Shown piece by piece: positions 26,656 to 35,872 of a DNA stretch of 64,000 nucleotides (positions within the stretch are counted from its first letter, which is position 1; each line of letters starts with the position of its first letter). Source of the DNA: Arthrobacter cheniae (lineage in GTDB: Bacteria; Actinomycetota; Actinomycetes; Actinomycetales; Micrococcaceae); the NCBI RefSeq assembly GCF_003602275.1, contig NZ_QZVT01000013.1, forward strand, positions 1-64,000, written 5' to 3'. Under the pieces are notes generated by a model. It made no database searches and was not told where the DNA came from. It saw nothing but the letters and a program-made list of their open reading frames with translations. A program made the translations under genes and the position numbers.

Positions 26656-27216
26656 TTACTGAGTGGGCCGGTATCGCAGGGCTACTGCCCCCGACTGGAA
26701 CTCGTGGCGGTTCACCAGCTCGAGCTGGACGCGTTCGCGCAGACCGGCCAGCAACGTCGGCCCGTGTCCAGCAAGAACCGGCTGCACAAGAAACTCGTAC
26801 TCGTCGATCAGCCCCAGATCTACCAACGCCAGAGGGAGCGTCACGCCACCCACCCACAGGTTCTCACCTGGCGCCTGCTTGAGCCGCTCTACCTCTGGCC
26901 CCAAGTCGCCTCGCACCAGCTCGGCATTCCAATCAACCCCGCTCAGCGTGCTCGACACGACGTGCTTCCTCGCCCCATCGATGGCCTCGGCGAACGGAAT
27001 CTCCCACTCACCCATCCACTCAGGCCACGTACCCGTGGCCGGCCGCCGCCACGCCGCCTCCATCATCTCGTAGGTCACCCGACCGAATAACAGAGCGTCA
27101 GCTCGCTCCATCTCAGCGGTCCAGTAACGCATCGACTCCACATCAGGAGGGAGCCCTGCCTCATGATGACAGCAGCCATCCAGCGTGACGTTGATCGAGT
27201 ACCGAAGCTGCATCAT
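26656..27216 (-). CDS. Dihydrofolate reductase family protein (RibD C-terminal-like)
   Basis: A 186-aa protein of the YwjB/YyaP-type dihydrofolate reductase-like family. The N-terminal strand is LRYSINVTLDG, then YWTAEMERADALLFGRVTYE, a mid-protein KHVVSSTL, the nucleotide-binding glycine pair in NLWVGGVTLPLAL, and the end LIDEYEFLVQPVLAGHGPTL. Start ATG 27216 has GGAGGG upstream. It probably binds NADPH; the physiological substrate is unknown. Confidence 0.85.
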   Translation of the reverse strand: MMQLRYSINVTLDGCCHHEAGLPPDVESMRYWTAEMERADALLFGRVTYEMMEAAWRRPATGTWPEWMGEWEIPFAEAIDGARKHVVSSTLSGVDWNAELVRGDLGPEVERLKQAPGENLWVGGVTLPLALVDLGLIDEYEFLVQPVLAGHGPTLLAGLRERVQLELVNRHEFQSGAVALRYRPTQ

Positions 27217-27633
27217 CTCGTTGCCCTCCCTGGAAGCGCGCAGCGCGTTTCACCGGACAGTACTCAAACCACAGACAGCGATCAATCCTCACCCTGAGGA
27301 ATAGCCTTTGCGGGCAGATGCCCACCGGATCTCTATGGGTTAGGTCTCGGGTGCAGGCTAGCGCCGGGCGGGGTGATCCGCCAAGAGGTGAAGTGGACTG
27401 CGAAGTCAGCGCTGGTGGATGCACAGCAGAAGGACCCTGCTGTGACTGTTGCATCCGCGACGAGGAGGGCGACGCGGACGAGCCGCCAGGGTTCGTCGTC
27501 GACGTGGGCGCGCTCGGCGGATACGGGCGCAGCGCCTGCCAACCCCCACACCAAACCCAGTACCGGTGTCGATGCCGGAACGCACGCCGGCCCTGGCGCC
27601 GGCTTTGAACTTCACCCGGTCCGGCAGGTGTGT

Positions 27634-27753
27634 GAGGTAGGGACGTTGCTGATGCGTGTGGCTGAGGGCCACGCGCCGGCGTTCGAGGATCTGTACGAGC
27701 GCACCGCGCACCGCGTGTACGGGCTTGTGCGCAAGGTCATCACCCATGGCGAT
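27634..27753 (+). pseudogene. sigK-like: ECF sigma factor N-terminal fragment
   Basis: Forty codons match sigma-70 region 2.1-2.2 of SigK-like ECF sigma factors (TLLMRVAEGHAPAFEDLYER, TAHRVYGLVRKVI). The sequence then breaks. Regions 2.3-4 and any anti-sigma gene are missing. In another frame the following DNA encodes a short hydrophobic stretch (LYVLLAAVALTIIIFTTAAL), not part of a sigma factor. Nothing is recognisable in 27217-27633. Confidence 0.65.
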
Positions 27754-27905
27754 GCTCGGCGGCCTCTACGTCCTGCTGGCCGCGGTCGCACTGACCATCA
27801 TCATCTTCACCACCGCAGCACTAAGCCACCTCAGCCAGCACTTTCTCCCGGCAACGCACTAGCCACGACGCCACGGGACCTGCTCATCAGTGGCGGAGAG
27901 ATCAG

Positions 27906-28142
27906 TTGTACCAACAACCATTGGCCGGCCCAATAGTGCAAATGAAAGCCGAGGGCCAGAGCGATCAGGCTGAAGGCGATCTCAAGCAGAAACGGGCGCA
28001 GATACTGGGGTCTGCCTGCAAGATTGGCGGGGACCGAAGGCCCAGGCTCGTGGCCAGCTTAGCCACAGCCTGGGCCGCCATGTCGGTCCTGTTGCTGGCC
28101 AACGGCCCAGTGATTATCGCAGCCGGCCTGATCACGCTCTAG
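27906..28142 (+). other. Short open frame with CsbD-like segment (probable relic)
   Basis: A 78-codon frame. Codons from 27942 (MKAEGQSDQAEGDLKQK) match the C-terminal half of CsbD-family stress proteins, while the remainder (SLATAWAAMSVLLLANGPVI) is unrelated and hydrophobic. It looks like a CsbD tail fused by deletion to other DNA. No ribosome site. Confidence 0.45.
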
Positions 28143-28190
28143 GCCGAAACCGTTCATTCCTTTGTCGCCTGCCGCTGGTAGCTTCGCCGA

Positions 28191-29099
28191 ATGGACGTCA
28201 CACTGCCTGCACCTCAGACCGCGCACACTGCCACGGCTGCCAGCTTCGCTAACCGTAAGGGCTTCGGCGAGGACTTCCTCGGCGTCATGGTGCCCATCCC
28301 AACTCTTGACGGCATCGAGACGATCCTGCTCCCGTACATGCATTTCTCGGTATTGCTGCGCCCGGACAAGCGTTTGGCGGCCGTCACGGCCCTTGGTATT
28401 GATGGCGCGAAGCTCATGGACCTTGATCGGTCCGGGATCCAGTGGCGGCTGGATCCGCGGATCAGTGAGGACCTGCAGACCGGGGAACGGGTCTACGCCC
28501 GCAATGACATCGACCGCGGGCACCTGGTCCGCCGCGCCTCCGCCGTCTGGGGTGACACCCGGGCCGAAGCAGCCACCGCGAACGAGGACACTTTCCACTA
28601 CACGAACGCCGCCCCACAGGCGGCCAAGTTCAACCAAGGCCTCGAGCTCTGGCTGGGACTGGAGTCCTACCTGCTGGAGAACGCCGCCGACAACGGCCGG
28701 CGCCTGATCGTGTTCACCGGCCCGATTTTCAGCGACATGGATCCCGTGTACCGGGGCGTGGAAATCCCGCTGCGCTACTTCAAGATCGCCGTGTTCCTGC
28801 AAGAGGGATCACTTGCAGCCACCGGGTACGTCGTCGACCAAACCCCGCAACTCGCCGACCTCGACGACGTCCCAAAGCCAGGCACTGTCGGCGACGACGC
28901 ACCCCCGCTGGGCCCGTTCCGCACCTTTCAGGTACCGATCCGCGACCTCGCCGCACTGACCGGGTTGGACCTGGCACAGCTGATCGCCGTCGACCGGATG
29001 CCGATCGCAGCAGCACTGCCAAGCGCACGGATCACCTCGACCTGGCGTGAGCTCTCCAGCCCCGAGTGCCTCGATCTGGACTTCGACCTCCCGTGCTGA
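28191..29099 (+). CDS. DNA/RNA non-specific endonuclease (beta-beta-alpha-Me)
   Basis: A 302-aa nuclease of the NucA/EndoG family, which cuts DNA and RNA without sequence specificity. The catalytic signature D-R-G-H is present in NDIDRGHLVRRASAVWG, and the metal-binding Asn is in NAAPQAAKFNQGLELW. Strands after it (RLIVFTGPIFSDMDPVYRGV, YFKIAVFL) fit the fold. There is no signal peptide, unlike most bacterial secreted members, and no inhibitor gene alongside. ATG 28191 lacks a strong ribosome site. How the host is protected is unclear: either it is exported another way or tightly regulated. Confidence 0.87.
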   Translation: MDVTLPAPQTAHTATAASFANRKGFGEDFLGVMVPIPTLDGIETILLPYMHFSVLLRPDKRLAAVTALGIDGAKLMDLDRSGIQWRLDPRISEDLQTGERVYARNDIDRGHLVRRASAVWGDTRAEAATANEDTFHYTNAAPQAAKFNQGLELWLGLESYLLENAADNGRRLIVFTGPIFSDMDPVYRGVEIPLRYFKIAVFLQEGSLAATGYVVDQTPQLADLDDVPKPGTVGDDAPPLGPFRTFQVPIRDLAALTGLDLAQLIAVDRMPIAAALPSARITSTWRELSSPECLDLDFDLPC

Positions 29100-29256
29100 T
29101 CGTGAGCCCGGAGCGCATCCCGCACTCGGAAAGGCCTCGGAACAACGCTCGTTCCTCAAGCGCCGGCTGGGGCGGCGCGTGCTTGGATCGACAGTGCACT
29201 GAGCCCGCCCATGCCGAGGGGGACTTCAAGGCGTTGGAGGAGTCCGCCGTATTGCA

Positions 29257-29544
29257 CTACACCTCTGCCTTCTTGGCGCCCCAACGTCCGAGTGCGACGA
29301 TTGCCTCGCGCAGGGCAAGCCCGCGATCGGTCAGCGCGTAAGCCCGGGTGTTGTGTCGGAGGGGCAGGCGGGACAGTACGCCGGCCGCTTCGAGTTCGCG
29401 CAGCCGGGTAGCGAGGATGTTCGTCGGCACTCCGAGGTCGCGCTGTAGATCGCCGTAACGCTGCGGCCCGTCGAGCAACCGCTCCACGATGAGCAGGGCC
29501 CACCGTGCGCCGACGACGTCGAGGGCAGCGGCGAGGTCGCTCAC
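29257..29544 (-). CDS. HxlR-family winged-helix regulator
   Basis: A 95-aa transcription regulator. The HxlR core is complete: VVGARWALLIVERLLDGPQR, YGDLQRDLGVPTNILATRLR (recognition helix), ELEAAGVLSRLPLRHNTRAY, LTDRGLAL. Its ATG overlaps the stop of the upstream VOC gene (ATGA), so the two are co-translated. A perfect 19-bp palindrome in front of the VOC gene is the probable autoregulatory operator. The usual Cys near the N terminus of redox-type HxlR members is absent, so a ligand-type signal is more likely. Confidence 0.87.
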   Translation of the reverse strand: MSDLAAALDVVGARWALLIVERLLDGPQRYGDLQRDLGVPTNILATRLRELEAAGVLSRLPLRHNTRAYALTDRGLALREAIVALGRWGAKKAEV

Positions 29545-29945
29545 GCGGTCGGATCGGCGTCCGGCTTCATCCAGAACGGCGAGTAGTGGTAGCCGTCGGG
29601 GTCGTCGAACTGGCGCTGGTACATGAAGGGGTAGTCGTCGGTGTCACCGATCCGCCCGCCGGCGGCGCCAGCTCGGTCAACGAGCTCATCGACCGCCTCG
29701 CGGCTGCCGAGGTCGAACGAGACCGTGACCTTCGAGGGCGTATGGAGTCCACCGACCACCTCCTCGACGCCGCCGACGCTCGCGTACATCTCCCGGCTGC
29801 CGAGCATGACGTACTGCTCGGGCGCGATCGCGAAGCACGACACGTTGTGATCCGACATCTCGGTGTTGAGGGTCCAGCCGAGGGCTGTATAGAAGGCGGT
29901 TGCCCGCTCGACGCTTTCGACCGGGCAAGTGATGAAGAGGCTCAT
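29541..29945 (-). CDS. VOC-family protein (glyoxalase/bleomycin-resistance-like)
   Basis: A 134-aa vicinal oxygen chelate protein: MSLFITCPVESVERATAFYT, ALGWTLN, then KVTVSFDLGSREAVDELVDR and QFDDPDGYHYSPFWM, the classical end of lactoylglutathione-lyase relatives. No ribosome site precedes the ATG and TTGACA lies only 30 bp upstream, so a leaderless or near-leaderless mRNA is likely. First gene of an operon with the HxlR regulator, which probably controls it. Confidence 0.87.
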   Translation of the reverse strand: MSLFITCPVESVERATAFYTALGWTLNTEMSDHNVSCFAIAPEQYVMLGSREMYASVGGVEEVVGGLHTPSKVTVSFDLGSREAVDELVDRAGAAGGRIGDTDDYPFMYQRQFDDPDGYHYSPFWMKPDADPTA

Positions 29946-29952
29946 GCGTCAA

Positions 29953-29980
29953 CACTTGCAAAATGCAAGTGATCTGTCAA
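29953..29980 (-). promoter_or_regulatory. HxlR operator with -35 box
   Basis: CACTTGCA-AAA-TGCAAGTG (29953-29971) is a perfect palindrome with 8-bp arms. On the minus strand TTGACA (29980-29975) abuts it, so the operator fills the spacer and -10 region of the VOC-hxlR promoter. A bound regulator would block RNA polymerase. Confidence 0.75.
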
Positions 29981-30126
29981 GGCCTAACTGCACGCTCCGG
30001 CTCGGCGTGTTCATCGAGAGCTCTTGTTTCCGGCTAGATCGGTGTGAACGGTGGTTTCGGTCATCCCGTCGCACGTCCGACCCGCCCGAGGTTGGCCCCG
30101 TAGGGAGCGCACGGCAGGGGCGATAT

Positions 30127-30222
30127 CTCGTCGATGAGCTCATTGACGGCTTGGGCGATAAGGTCGCACTCGAGTGGGGGTAGGAGGATCAGCCCGTTGA
30201 GGTACGCGTCGATCTTGGATCT
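30127..30222 (-). pseudogene. Fragment paralogous to the N-terminal region of the GAF protein at 44 kb
   Basis: Thirty-two codons (SKIDAYLNGLILLPPLECDL then IAQAVNELIDE) match the intact GAF protein's VEGYFSGIMMLPAPQRDL and LAQAVNELLD. The surrounding frame is unrelated, with neither a credible start nor a GAF domain. It is a relic of a second copy of this protein family. The remaining sequence from 29981 to 30490 holds nothing else I recognise. Confidence 0.6.
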
Positions 30223-30490
30223 TCGTAACCACAAGCAACAGAACGAACCACCAACCCGACGCTCAGGCGCTGCGTAACGTCGCCCTGAGGCCCAACAAAC
30301 TTCTCCAGGGCCGGGCCAGCTCCAGCCAGAACACGACCAAGCTCGTCCCCCACGTGGACCCCCCGACGGACGACGCGGCTGGCCGTCATTGCGTGACATC
30401 CAGACCTCACAGGCTTATTTTGCGGAAGCCGTGCGCGGACCCACATACCGCTCATCGGACCGTCCGGGCTGATGTTGCTCGCCATCGTCT

Positions 30491-31465
30491 TCAGAGCACT
30501 GTGGCCGAAAGTTCGGCTTCCAAACGTTCGACGTCGCCCCGGTGGCATAGTTCGGTTGCCGGGGTCATCGCGGTCGCGCTGCCGGCGGCGACTGCGGCCC
30601 GGAATGCACCTTTGATCGGGTGGCCCTGTGCGAGCCGTAGTACGAAGGCGCCAAGGAAACTGTCTCCGGCTCCGACGGTACTGAGTACCTGCACCGATGG
30701 CACCGACAGACGCATGATGCCTGACTTCGCGGCGAGGATCGCTCCCGCTTCGCCAAGGGTGAGGGCTACGTATTCAGTGGACCCGTCCGCAATCAGTGAA
30801 GAGGCCGCTTCCATCAGGCTCTGCTCACTATCGAGCGACGCGTTGAAATGCGCACCGAGTTCACGACGACTGGGTTTGACCAGGAAGACGCCCTCCGCCA
30901 GCGCTTGGGCGAGGGCAGGCCCGGAGGCATCCACAATGCAGTGTGCGCCACCCTCGCGCGCCAGGCGGGTCACCCGCGCATAGAAATCATCCGGAACCCC
31001 TGGAGGCAGACTGCCACTGGCAACGACATAGCCGCCCGTCGGAATCGCTCCGGCGACAGCAGACAGGCATGCGCGCCATTCCCTCTCACTGAACTCCGGG
31101 CCTTCGAGTACAAAGCGAAATTGCTCACCCGTCGTCGTCTCATCGACGGTGAAGTTCTGGCGGGTACTCCCAGAGATCGGTACCACCAATGTAGGGACCT
31201 GCTCAGCTTCAATGAGTTGGCGATAGGCCTCCCCGGTAGGACCTCCTGCTGTGTGCACTGCCAGAGTCTGCCCCCCGAGCCGCTGAACGACCCTCGACAC
31301 GTTCACGCCTCCCCCACCTGGGTCGAGGCGGCTCGTGCCGCACCGCACCTTATGGAGGCTGACAACCTTCTCGGTCGAGGTGCTCACGTCCAGAGCCGGG
31401 TTTACCGTCAGGGTAAGAATCGGGCTCATGCTCGTCAGCTGGGGGGCTTTCATACGCCCCAGCAT
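30491..31465 (-). CDS. pfkB: 6-phosphofructokinase, PfkB family
   Basis: A 324-aa ribokinase-family sugar-phosphate kinase, closest in pattern to Escherichia coli PfkB. Landmarks: TLTVNPALD, RLDPGGGGVNVSRVVQRLGG (substrate site), RQNFTV, GSLPPGVP, FLVKPSRREL, and the ATP/anion-hole motif STVGAGDSFLGAF with catalytic Asp. It phosphorylates fructose 6-phosphate (or tagatose 6-phosphate/fructose 1-phosphate in relatives) in the cytoplasm. The start may be ATG 31465, 31453 or 31429; the last (MSPILTLTVNP) fits the family best but no option has a clear ribosome site. Single gene. Confidence 0.87.
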   Translation of the reverse strand: MLGRMKAPQLTSMSPILTLTVNPALDVSTSTEKVVSLHKVRCGTSRLDPGGGGVNVSRVVQRLGGQTLAVHTAGGPTGEAYRQLIEAEQVPTLVVPISGSTRQNFTVDETTTGEQFRFVLEGPEFSEREWRACLSAVAGAIPTGGYVVASGSLPPGVPDDFYARVTRLAREGGAHCIVDASGPALAQALAEGVFLVKPSRRELGAHFNASLDSEQSLMEAASSLIADGSTEYVALTLGEAGAILAAKSGIMRLSVPSVQVLSTVGAGDSFLGAFVLRLAQGHPIKGAFRAAVAAGSATAMTPATELCHRGDVERLEAELSATVL

Positions 31466-31644
31466 AGGAGAACCGATCGGCGCTGATCAGGGCATGGGTG
31501 GGGTCACTGCCCGCTTCACCGCCTGATGAATGCACGTGAGAATCTTCCTTTTCATTACGCGGCGGGAAGCGGGCGGTCGGTGGACCGATAGCCTGAGGTC
31601 AGGGCAATCATTCCGGTGTTGCTAAGTGCAAAGGAGGATGTCCG

Positions 31645-34365
31645 ATGATTTCCGGCGTCACCCAGAAGGCATGGCATACCAGGTCAGCTGCTGAATCCGC
31701 AGCTGTTTTGGGCGTGGATCCCTCAGCGGGACTCACGACCGCCGAGGTGAACGCGCGGCGTGCCCGACACGGTTCGAATGTGCTCGAGGACGAGGCAGCA
31801 GTACCCGTCTGGAGAAGAATCCTGCGCTTGCTCGCCGACAGGATGATTCTGGTGCTCGTCGTCGCCGCAGTCGTGAGCGCCATCGTGTCCCGGGAATGGG
31901 AAACCCCCATTGTCATCCTCGCCGTGATCGTGCTCAATACGGTCCTGAACTATGTCCAGGAAAGCCGCGCGGAAAACAGTCTGGCGGCGCTGCGGACCAT
32001 GTCGGTGGATACCTCGCGGGTGCGCAGGGACGGCCGCGCAGAGGAGGTGTCCAATGAGGAACTGGTGCCCGGGGATATCGTGCTGCTTGAAGCAGGCGAA
32101 ACCATTCCCGCCGACGGACGGCTCCTTGAGTCCGCGCGGCTGCAGGTTGCGGAAGCGGCACTGACCGGCGAATCCCAGCCGACGGAAAAGGCCGCCGCCA
32201 TCCTCGAGGATCCCGCACTGCCCCTCGCAGACCGCACGAACATGCTTTTCATGAACACGGACGTCACCCGTGGGCGGGCCGTTATGGTGGTCACCGGCAC
32301 CGGCATGGACACCCAAATCGGCGGCATTGCCACCCTGCTCAAAGGCGCCGGTCAGGGAAAGACTCCCTTGCAACGAAGAATCGACCAGCTCGCCCAACTG
32401 TTGACCGTCGTCGCACTATCCGTCGTCACCGTCGTTTTTGTCCTCGGAATTCTCCGCGGACAATCCTGGTCAGATCTCCTCATCACCGCTGTATCCCTCG
32501 CTGTGGCTACGATCCCGGAAGGACTCACCGCGGTAGTCGCCTTCACCCTCGCCATGGGGGCCTCCCGCATGGCGTCGCGCGGAGCGATCATCAAGCAACT
32601 CTCCGCCGTGGAGACGTTGGGCAGCACCACCCACATCGCCACTGACAAGACCGGCACCCTTACCCTCAATGAGATGACGGCAAGGCGCCTGCATACAATG
32701 GGGCGCTCCTTCCGTGTCACGGGCGAGGGGTACTCCTCGGACGGAAGGATCCTCACCGGCGACGCCGAGCCGCTGCCGCCCATGTCCGATGCTCTTGTGG
32801 CAATGGCGCTCTGCAATGATGCGGGAATCCAAGCCGGCAAACTCGTGGGTGATCCCACGGAAGGCGCCCTGGTGGCGCTGGCCGCGAAGGGCGGGATCGA
32901 CGTCGAAGCCGTCCGCGGTAACCACCCCCGGGTGGCAGAAGTGCCGTTCGATTCGGACTACAAGTTCATGGCCACCTTCCATGAACAGAATTTCACTGAA
33001 GGAGACCATACCGCCGCCAGGTTCCGGTGCTTCGTCAAGGGAGCACCAGGTGCCCTCCTGGAGCGGGCCGATTCCGTCCTCACCACGGAAGGCATTGTCC
33101 CGCTGACGGACATGGACCGGCAGAAAGTCGAAAAAGATGTTCAGGCGATGGCGGCCGAGGGCCTACGCACACTGATGATCGCTGGCCGTCGGCTGGACGG
33201 CCAGCTGCCAATCGACGACGACGAACTGCGTGCCGCCGCGAAACACCTGACCGTGTACGCCGTCGTCGGTATCGTTGATCCGCCCCGGGCGGAGGCTGCA
33301 GGCGCCATCGCCACTGCCCGCGCCGCCGGAATCGCTGTGCACATGATCACCGGAGATCACCTGACCACGGCCTCCTCCATCGCAGAACAATTGGGCATAC
33401 CCGGCGAAGCCGCCTCCGGCACGGAGCTCGATGGCCTGAACGACGACGAACTGAACCGGCGAGCCGCCGGATTCGGAGTGCTTGCCCGTGTGGCGCCCGA
33501 GCACAAAATCCGCATGATCAAAGCCCTGCAGCAGGACGGAAACGTTGTAGCCATGACCGGCGACGGCGTGAACGACGCACCGGCGCTGAAGCAGGCGGAT
33601 ATCGGCATCGCCATGGGCATTACCGGCACAGACGTCTCCAAGAGCGCAGCGAAGATGATCCTGACCGACGACAACTTCGCCACCATCATCTCCGCCATCG
33701 AGGAAGGCCGCGGAATCTATGCGAACATCATCAAGTTCGTGAAGTTCCAGCTGACCACCGCGTGGGGATTCGTGCTGATCTTCATCACCGCCGGAGTCCT
33801 CGGCCTGGCCGGCGGAGCACCGTTCACCGCTTTGCAGATCCTGTGGGTCAACATCATCATGGATGGTCCGCCCGCCCTTGCCCTAGGCGTGGATCCGGCC
33901 GAACCGGACATCATGAAACAGAAACCCCGCCCAGCCGACGAGCCGTTGTTGACCCGCGACCGGCTGCTGCGGATCCTGGGACTCGGCCTCGTCATGGCGG
34001 CAGGCACCATCGCCGTTCTCGCCCTGGCACCGACCCTGTTCCCGGAAGCTTCCAGCAATCCACTGCTCGGAACCACCCTTGCGTTCACCACGTTCGTCTT
34101 CCTCCAGGTATTCAACCTGCTCAACGTACGCTCGGAATCCGGTTCCGTGTTCTCGCTGCAGACGTTCACCAACCGCAGCATCTGGGTGTCCCTGCTGGCC
34201 GTCGTGACACTGCAGGTCCTGGTAGTCAATCTCGACATGCTGCAGGGATTCTTCGAAACCACCGCCCTCAGCCCCGCACAATGGGGCCTGACCGTGCTCG
34301 TCGGGTCATCCGTACTCTGGGTCGAGGAAATCCGCAAAGCGATCGTACGGTTCCGGCATCACTAG
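31645..34365 (+). CDS. Cation-transporting P-type ATPase (P2, Ca2+/Mn2+-type)
   Basis: A 906-aa inner-membrane ATPase of about ten helices. Domain order: cation-ATPase N domain (GLTTAEVNARRARHGSNVLE), actuator with ALTGES (T174-S177), M4 with IPEGL, phosphorylation site DKTGTLT (D334), nucleotide domain (KGAPGALLERAD), hinge TGDGVNDAPALKQADIG, and a six-helix C-terminal part with NIIMDGPPALALG. The M4 PEGLT motif resembles SERCA-type pumps (PEGLP) and suggests Ca2+ or Mn2+ export, though ion choice is inference. ATG 31645 has a near-perfect AAAGGAGG ribosome site. Stands alone. Confidence 0.92.
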   Translation: MISGVTQKAWHTRSAAESAAVLGVDPSAGLTTAEVNARRARHGSNVLEDEAAVPVWRRILRLLADRMILVLVVAAVVSAIVSREWETPIVILAVIVLNTVLNYVQESRAENSLAALRTMSVDTSRVRRDGRAEEVSNEELVPGDIVLLEAGETIPADGRLLESARLQVAEAALTGESQPTEKAAAILEDPALPLADRTNMLFMNTDVTRGRAVMVVTGTGMDTQIGGIATLLKGAGQGKTPLQRRIDQLAQLLTVVALSVVTVVFVLGILRGQSWSDLLITAVSLAVATIPEGLTAVVAFTLAMGASRMASRGAIIKQLSAVETLGSTTHIATDKTGTLTLNEMTARRLHTMGRSFRVTGEGYSSDGRILTGDAEPLPPMSDALVAMALCNDAGIQAGKLVGDPTEGALVALAAKGGIDVEAVRGNHPRVAEVPFDSDYKFMATFHEQNFTEGDHTAARFRCFVKGAPGALLERADSVLTTEGIVPLTDMDRQKVEKDVQAMAAEGLRTLMIAGRRLDGQLPIDDDELRAAAKHLTVYAVVGIVDPPRAEAAGAIATARAAGIAVHMITGDHLTTASSIAEQLGIPGEAASGTELDGLNDDELNRRAAGFGVLARVAPEHKIRMIKALQQDGNVVAMTGDGVNDAPALKQADIGIAMGITGTDVSKSAAKMILTDDNFATIISAIEEGRGIYANIIKFVKFQLTTAWGFVLIFITAGVLGLAGGAPFTALQILWVNIIMDGPPALALGVDPAEPDIMKQKPRPADEPLLTRDRLLRILGLGLVMAAGTIAVLALAPTLFPEASSNPLLGTTLAFTTFVFLQVFNLLNVRSESGSVFSLQTFTNRSIWVSLLAVVTLQVLVVNLDMLQGFFETTALSPAQWGLTVLVGSSVLWVEEIRKAIVRFRHH

Positions 34366-34816
34366 CCGGACGTCACCGGACTCGTTCACCAGCGCTACTC
34401 GGACCCGATAGAGACCCGACCGGTCCTCATAAGCACCGCCATCGAAGGGCCGTGAAAGCCCACCCGGTCCCCCTGTCCTTCGAACGACGGCGGGACTCGA
34501 CTACGAGCTGTTCCTGTTCACGCGGTCTCCCGAGAGTTGCGTGGAAAAAGCCCTACTGGTGCCCATCCTCGCAGCCACGTAGATCCAACACATTCACGCC
34601 CTGCAGCGGGGTCGTTGCGGTGGGAAAGCAACAGGACCTGTGCGATGAAGAAGGGCGACGGAATAGAGCCACTAATTCCTGCCGCCCCTGAACTGCGGCT
34701 GCGCACTGGAACAGCCCAAGTTACTGGGGTATACGCTGAGCGCTACTCCTGGAAACAGGAACGCCGCCGAACGCAGCTCTCAAGCGAAAGCGCCTCGGCC
34801 AGTCGAAGGAATATCG
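34366..34816. other. Intergenic, no gene recognised
   Basis: A plus-strand frame directly after the ATPase stop reads DVTGLVHQRYSDPIETRPVL and later ELFLFTRSPESCVEKALLVP in another frame. This hints at a decayed gene, but I cannot assign a family. The promoter of the dehydrogenase should lie in the last 100 bp. Confidence 0.4.
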
Positions 34817-35872
34817 ATGAAAGCGCTTGTTTACCACGGTCCTGGACAGAAGGCATGGGAAGACGTCGCGAATCCCACCATTCAGAAGCCGACCGACGTC
34901 ATCGTAAGAATCGAAACCACCACCATCTGCGGTACCGACCTGCACATCCTCAAAGGTGACGTCCCGGCAGTCGAAGACGGGCGCATCCTCGGGCACGAGG
35001 GCGTCGGAACAATCACTGAGATCGGATCCGCCGTCACCAGCCTCACCATCGGCGACCGCGTGATCATCTCGTGTATCTCCGCGTGCGGACATTGCGAGTA
35101 CTGCAAACAGGGAATCTTCTCCCATTGCCTCGGCGAAGAGGGCACCTCCGGAATCGGCTGGATCCTGGGGCACCTCATCGACGGGACGCAGGCCGAATTC
35201 GTCCGAGTCCCCTACGCAGAAACGTCCGTCTACAAAATTCCGGACAGCGTCAGCCCTCAGGAAGGGACATTGCTCTCCGACATCCTGCCAACCGGCCATG
35301 AGATCGGCATCCGATACGGCGCAGTCAAGCCCGGTGATGTCGTCGCCGTCATCGGTGCCCGTCCCGTCGGGCTCGCCGCTATCACCACCGCACAGCTATA
35401 CGGCCCCGCACGAATCATCGCGATCGACATCGACCGGAACCGGGTGGAACAGGCAAAATTGTTCGGTGCCACCGACAGCATCGTATCGACGGATGACAAC
35501 TGGAAAGACCAGGTAATGGCTCTCACCGACGGTCTCGGCGTTGACGTCGCCATCGAAGCAGTGGGGATACCGGAGACGTTCGCCATGGTTCTGGATATCG
35601 TCAGGCCCGCCGGTCACGTTGCCAACGCGGGGGTACACGGCAAAAGCGTGAACCTGCCGCTGGACAAGCTCTGGATCTCGAACATCACCATCACCACAGG
35701 CCTGGTGAACACCAACACCACCGGCACACTTCTCAAGCTCGTTGCGCAAGGAACACTGCCCGTCGACCAGTTCGTCAGTCACTCCTTCAACCTCCAGGAC
35801 ATCGAAAAGGCCTACGACACGTTCTCGCGGGCCGCAGAAACCAACGCGCTCAAGGTGATGCTCAACGCTTGA
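34817..35872 (+). CDS. Zinc-dependent alcohol dehydrogenase
   Basis: A 351-aa medium-chain dehydrogenase. Catalytic zinc ligands C38 (TTICGTD) and H60-E61 (LGHEGVG) are present, as is the structural zinc quartet C90, C93, C96, C104 (CGHCEYCKQGIFSHC). The Rossmann motif is VIGARPVGLAA, slightly unusual but seen in this subfamily. It oxidises alcohols or reduces aldehydes with NAD(P) in the cytoplasm. Start ATG 34817; ribosome site weak (GAAGGAATATCG). No operon partner. Confidence 0.9.
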   Translation: MKALVYHGPGQKAWEDVANPTIQKPTDVIVRIETTTICGTDLHILKGDVPAVEDGRILGHEGVGTITEIGSAVTSLTIGDRVIISCISACGHCEYCKQGIFSHCLGEEGTSGIGWILGHLIDGTQAEFVRVPYAETSVYKIPDSVSPQEGTLLSDILPTGHEIGIRYGAVKPGDVVAVIGARPVGLAAITTAQLYGPARIIAIDIDRNRVEQAKLFGATDSIVSTDDNWKDQVMALTDGLGVDVAIEAVGIPETFAMVLDIVRPAGHVANAGVHGKSVNLPLDKLWISNITITTGLVNTNTTGTLLKLVAQGTLPVDQFVSHSFNLQDIEKAYDTFSRAAETNALKVMLNA

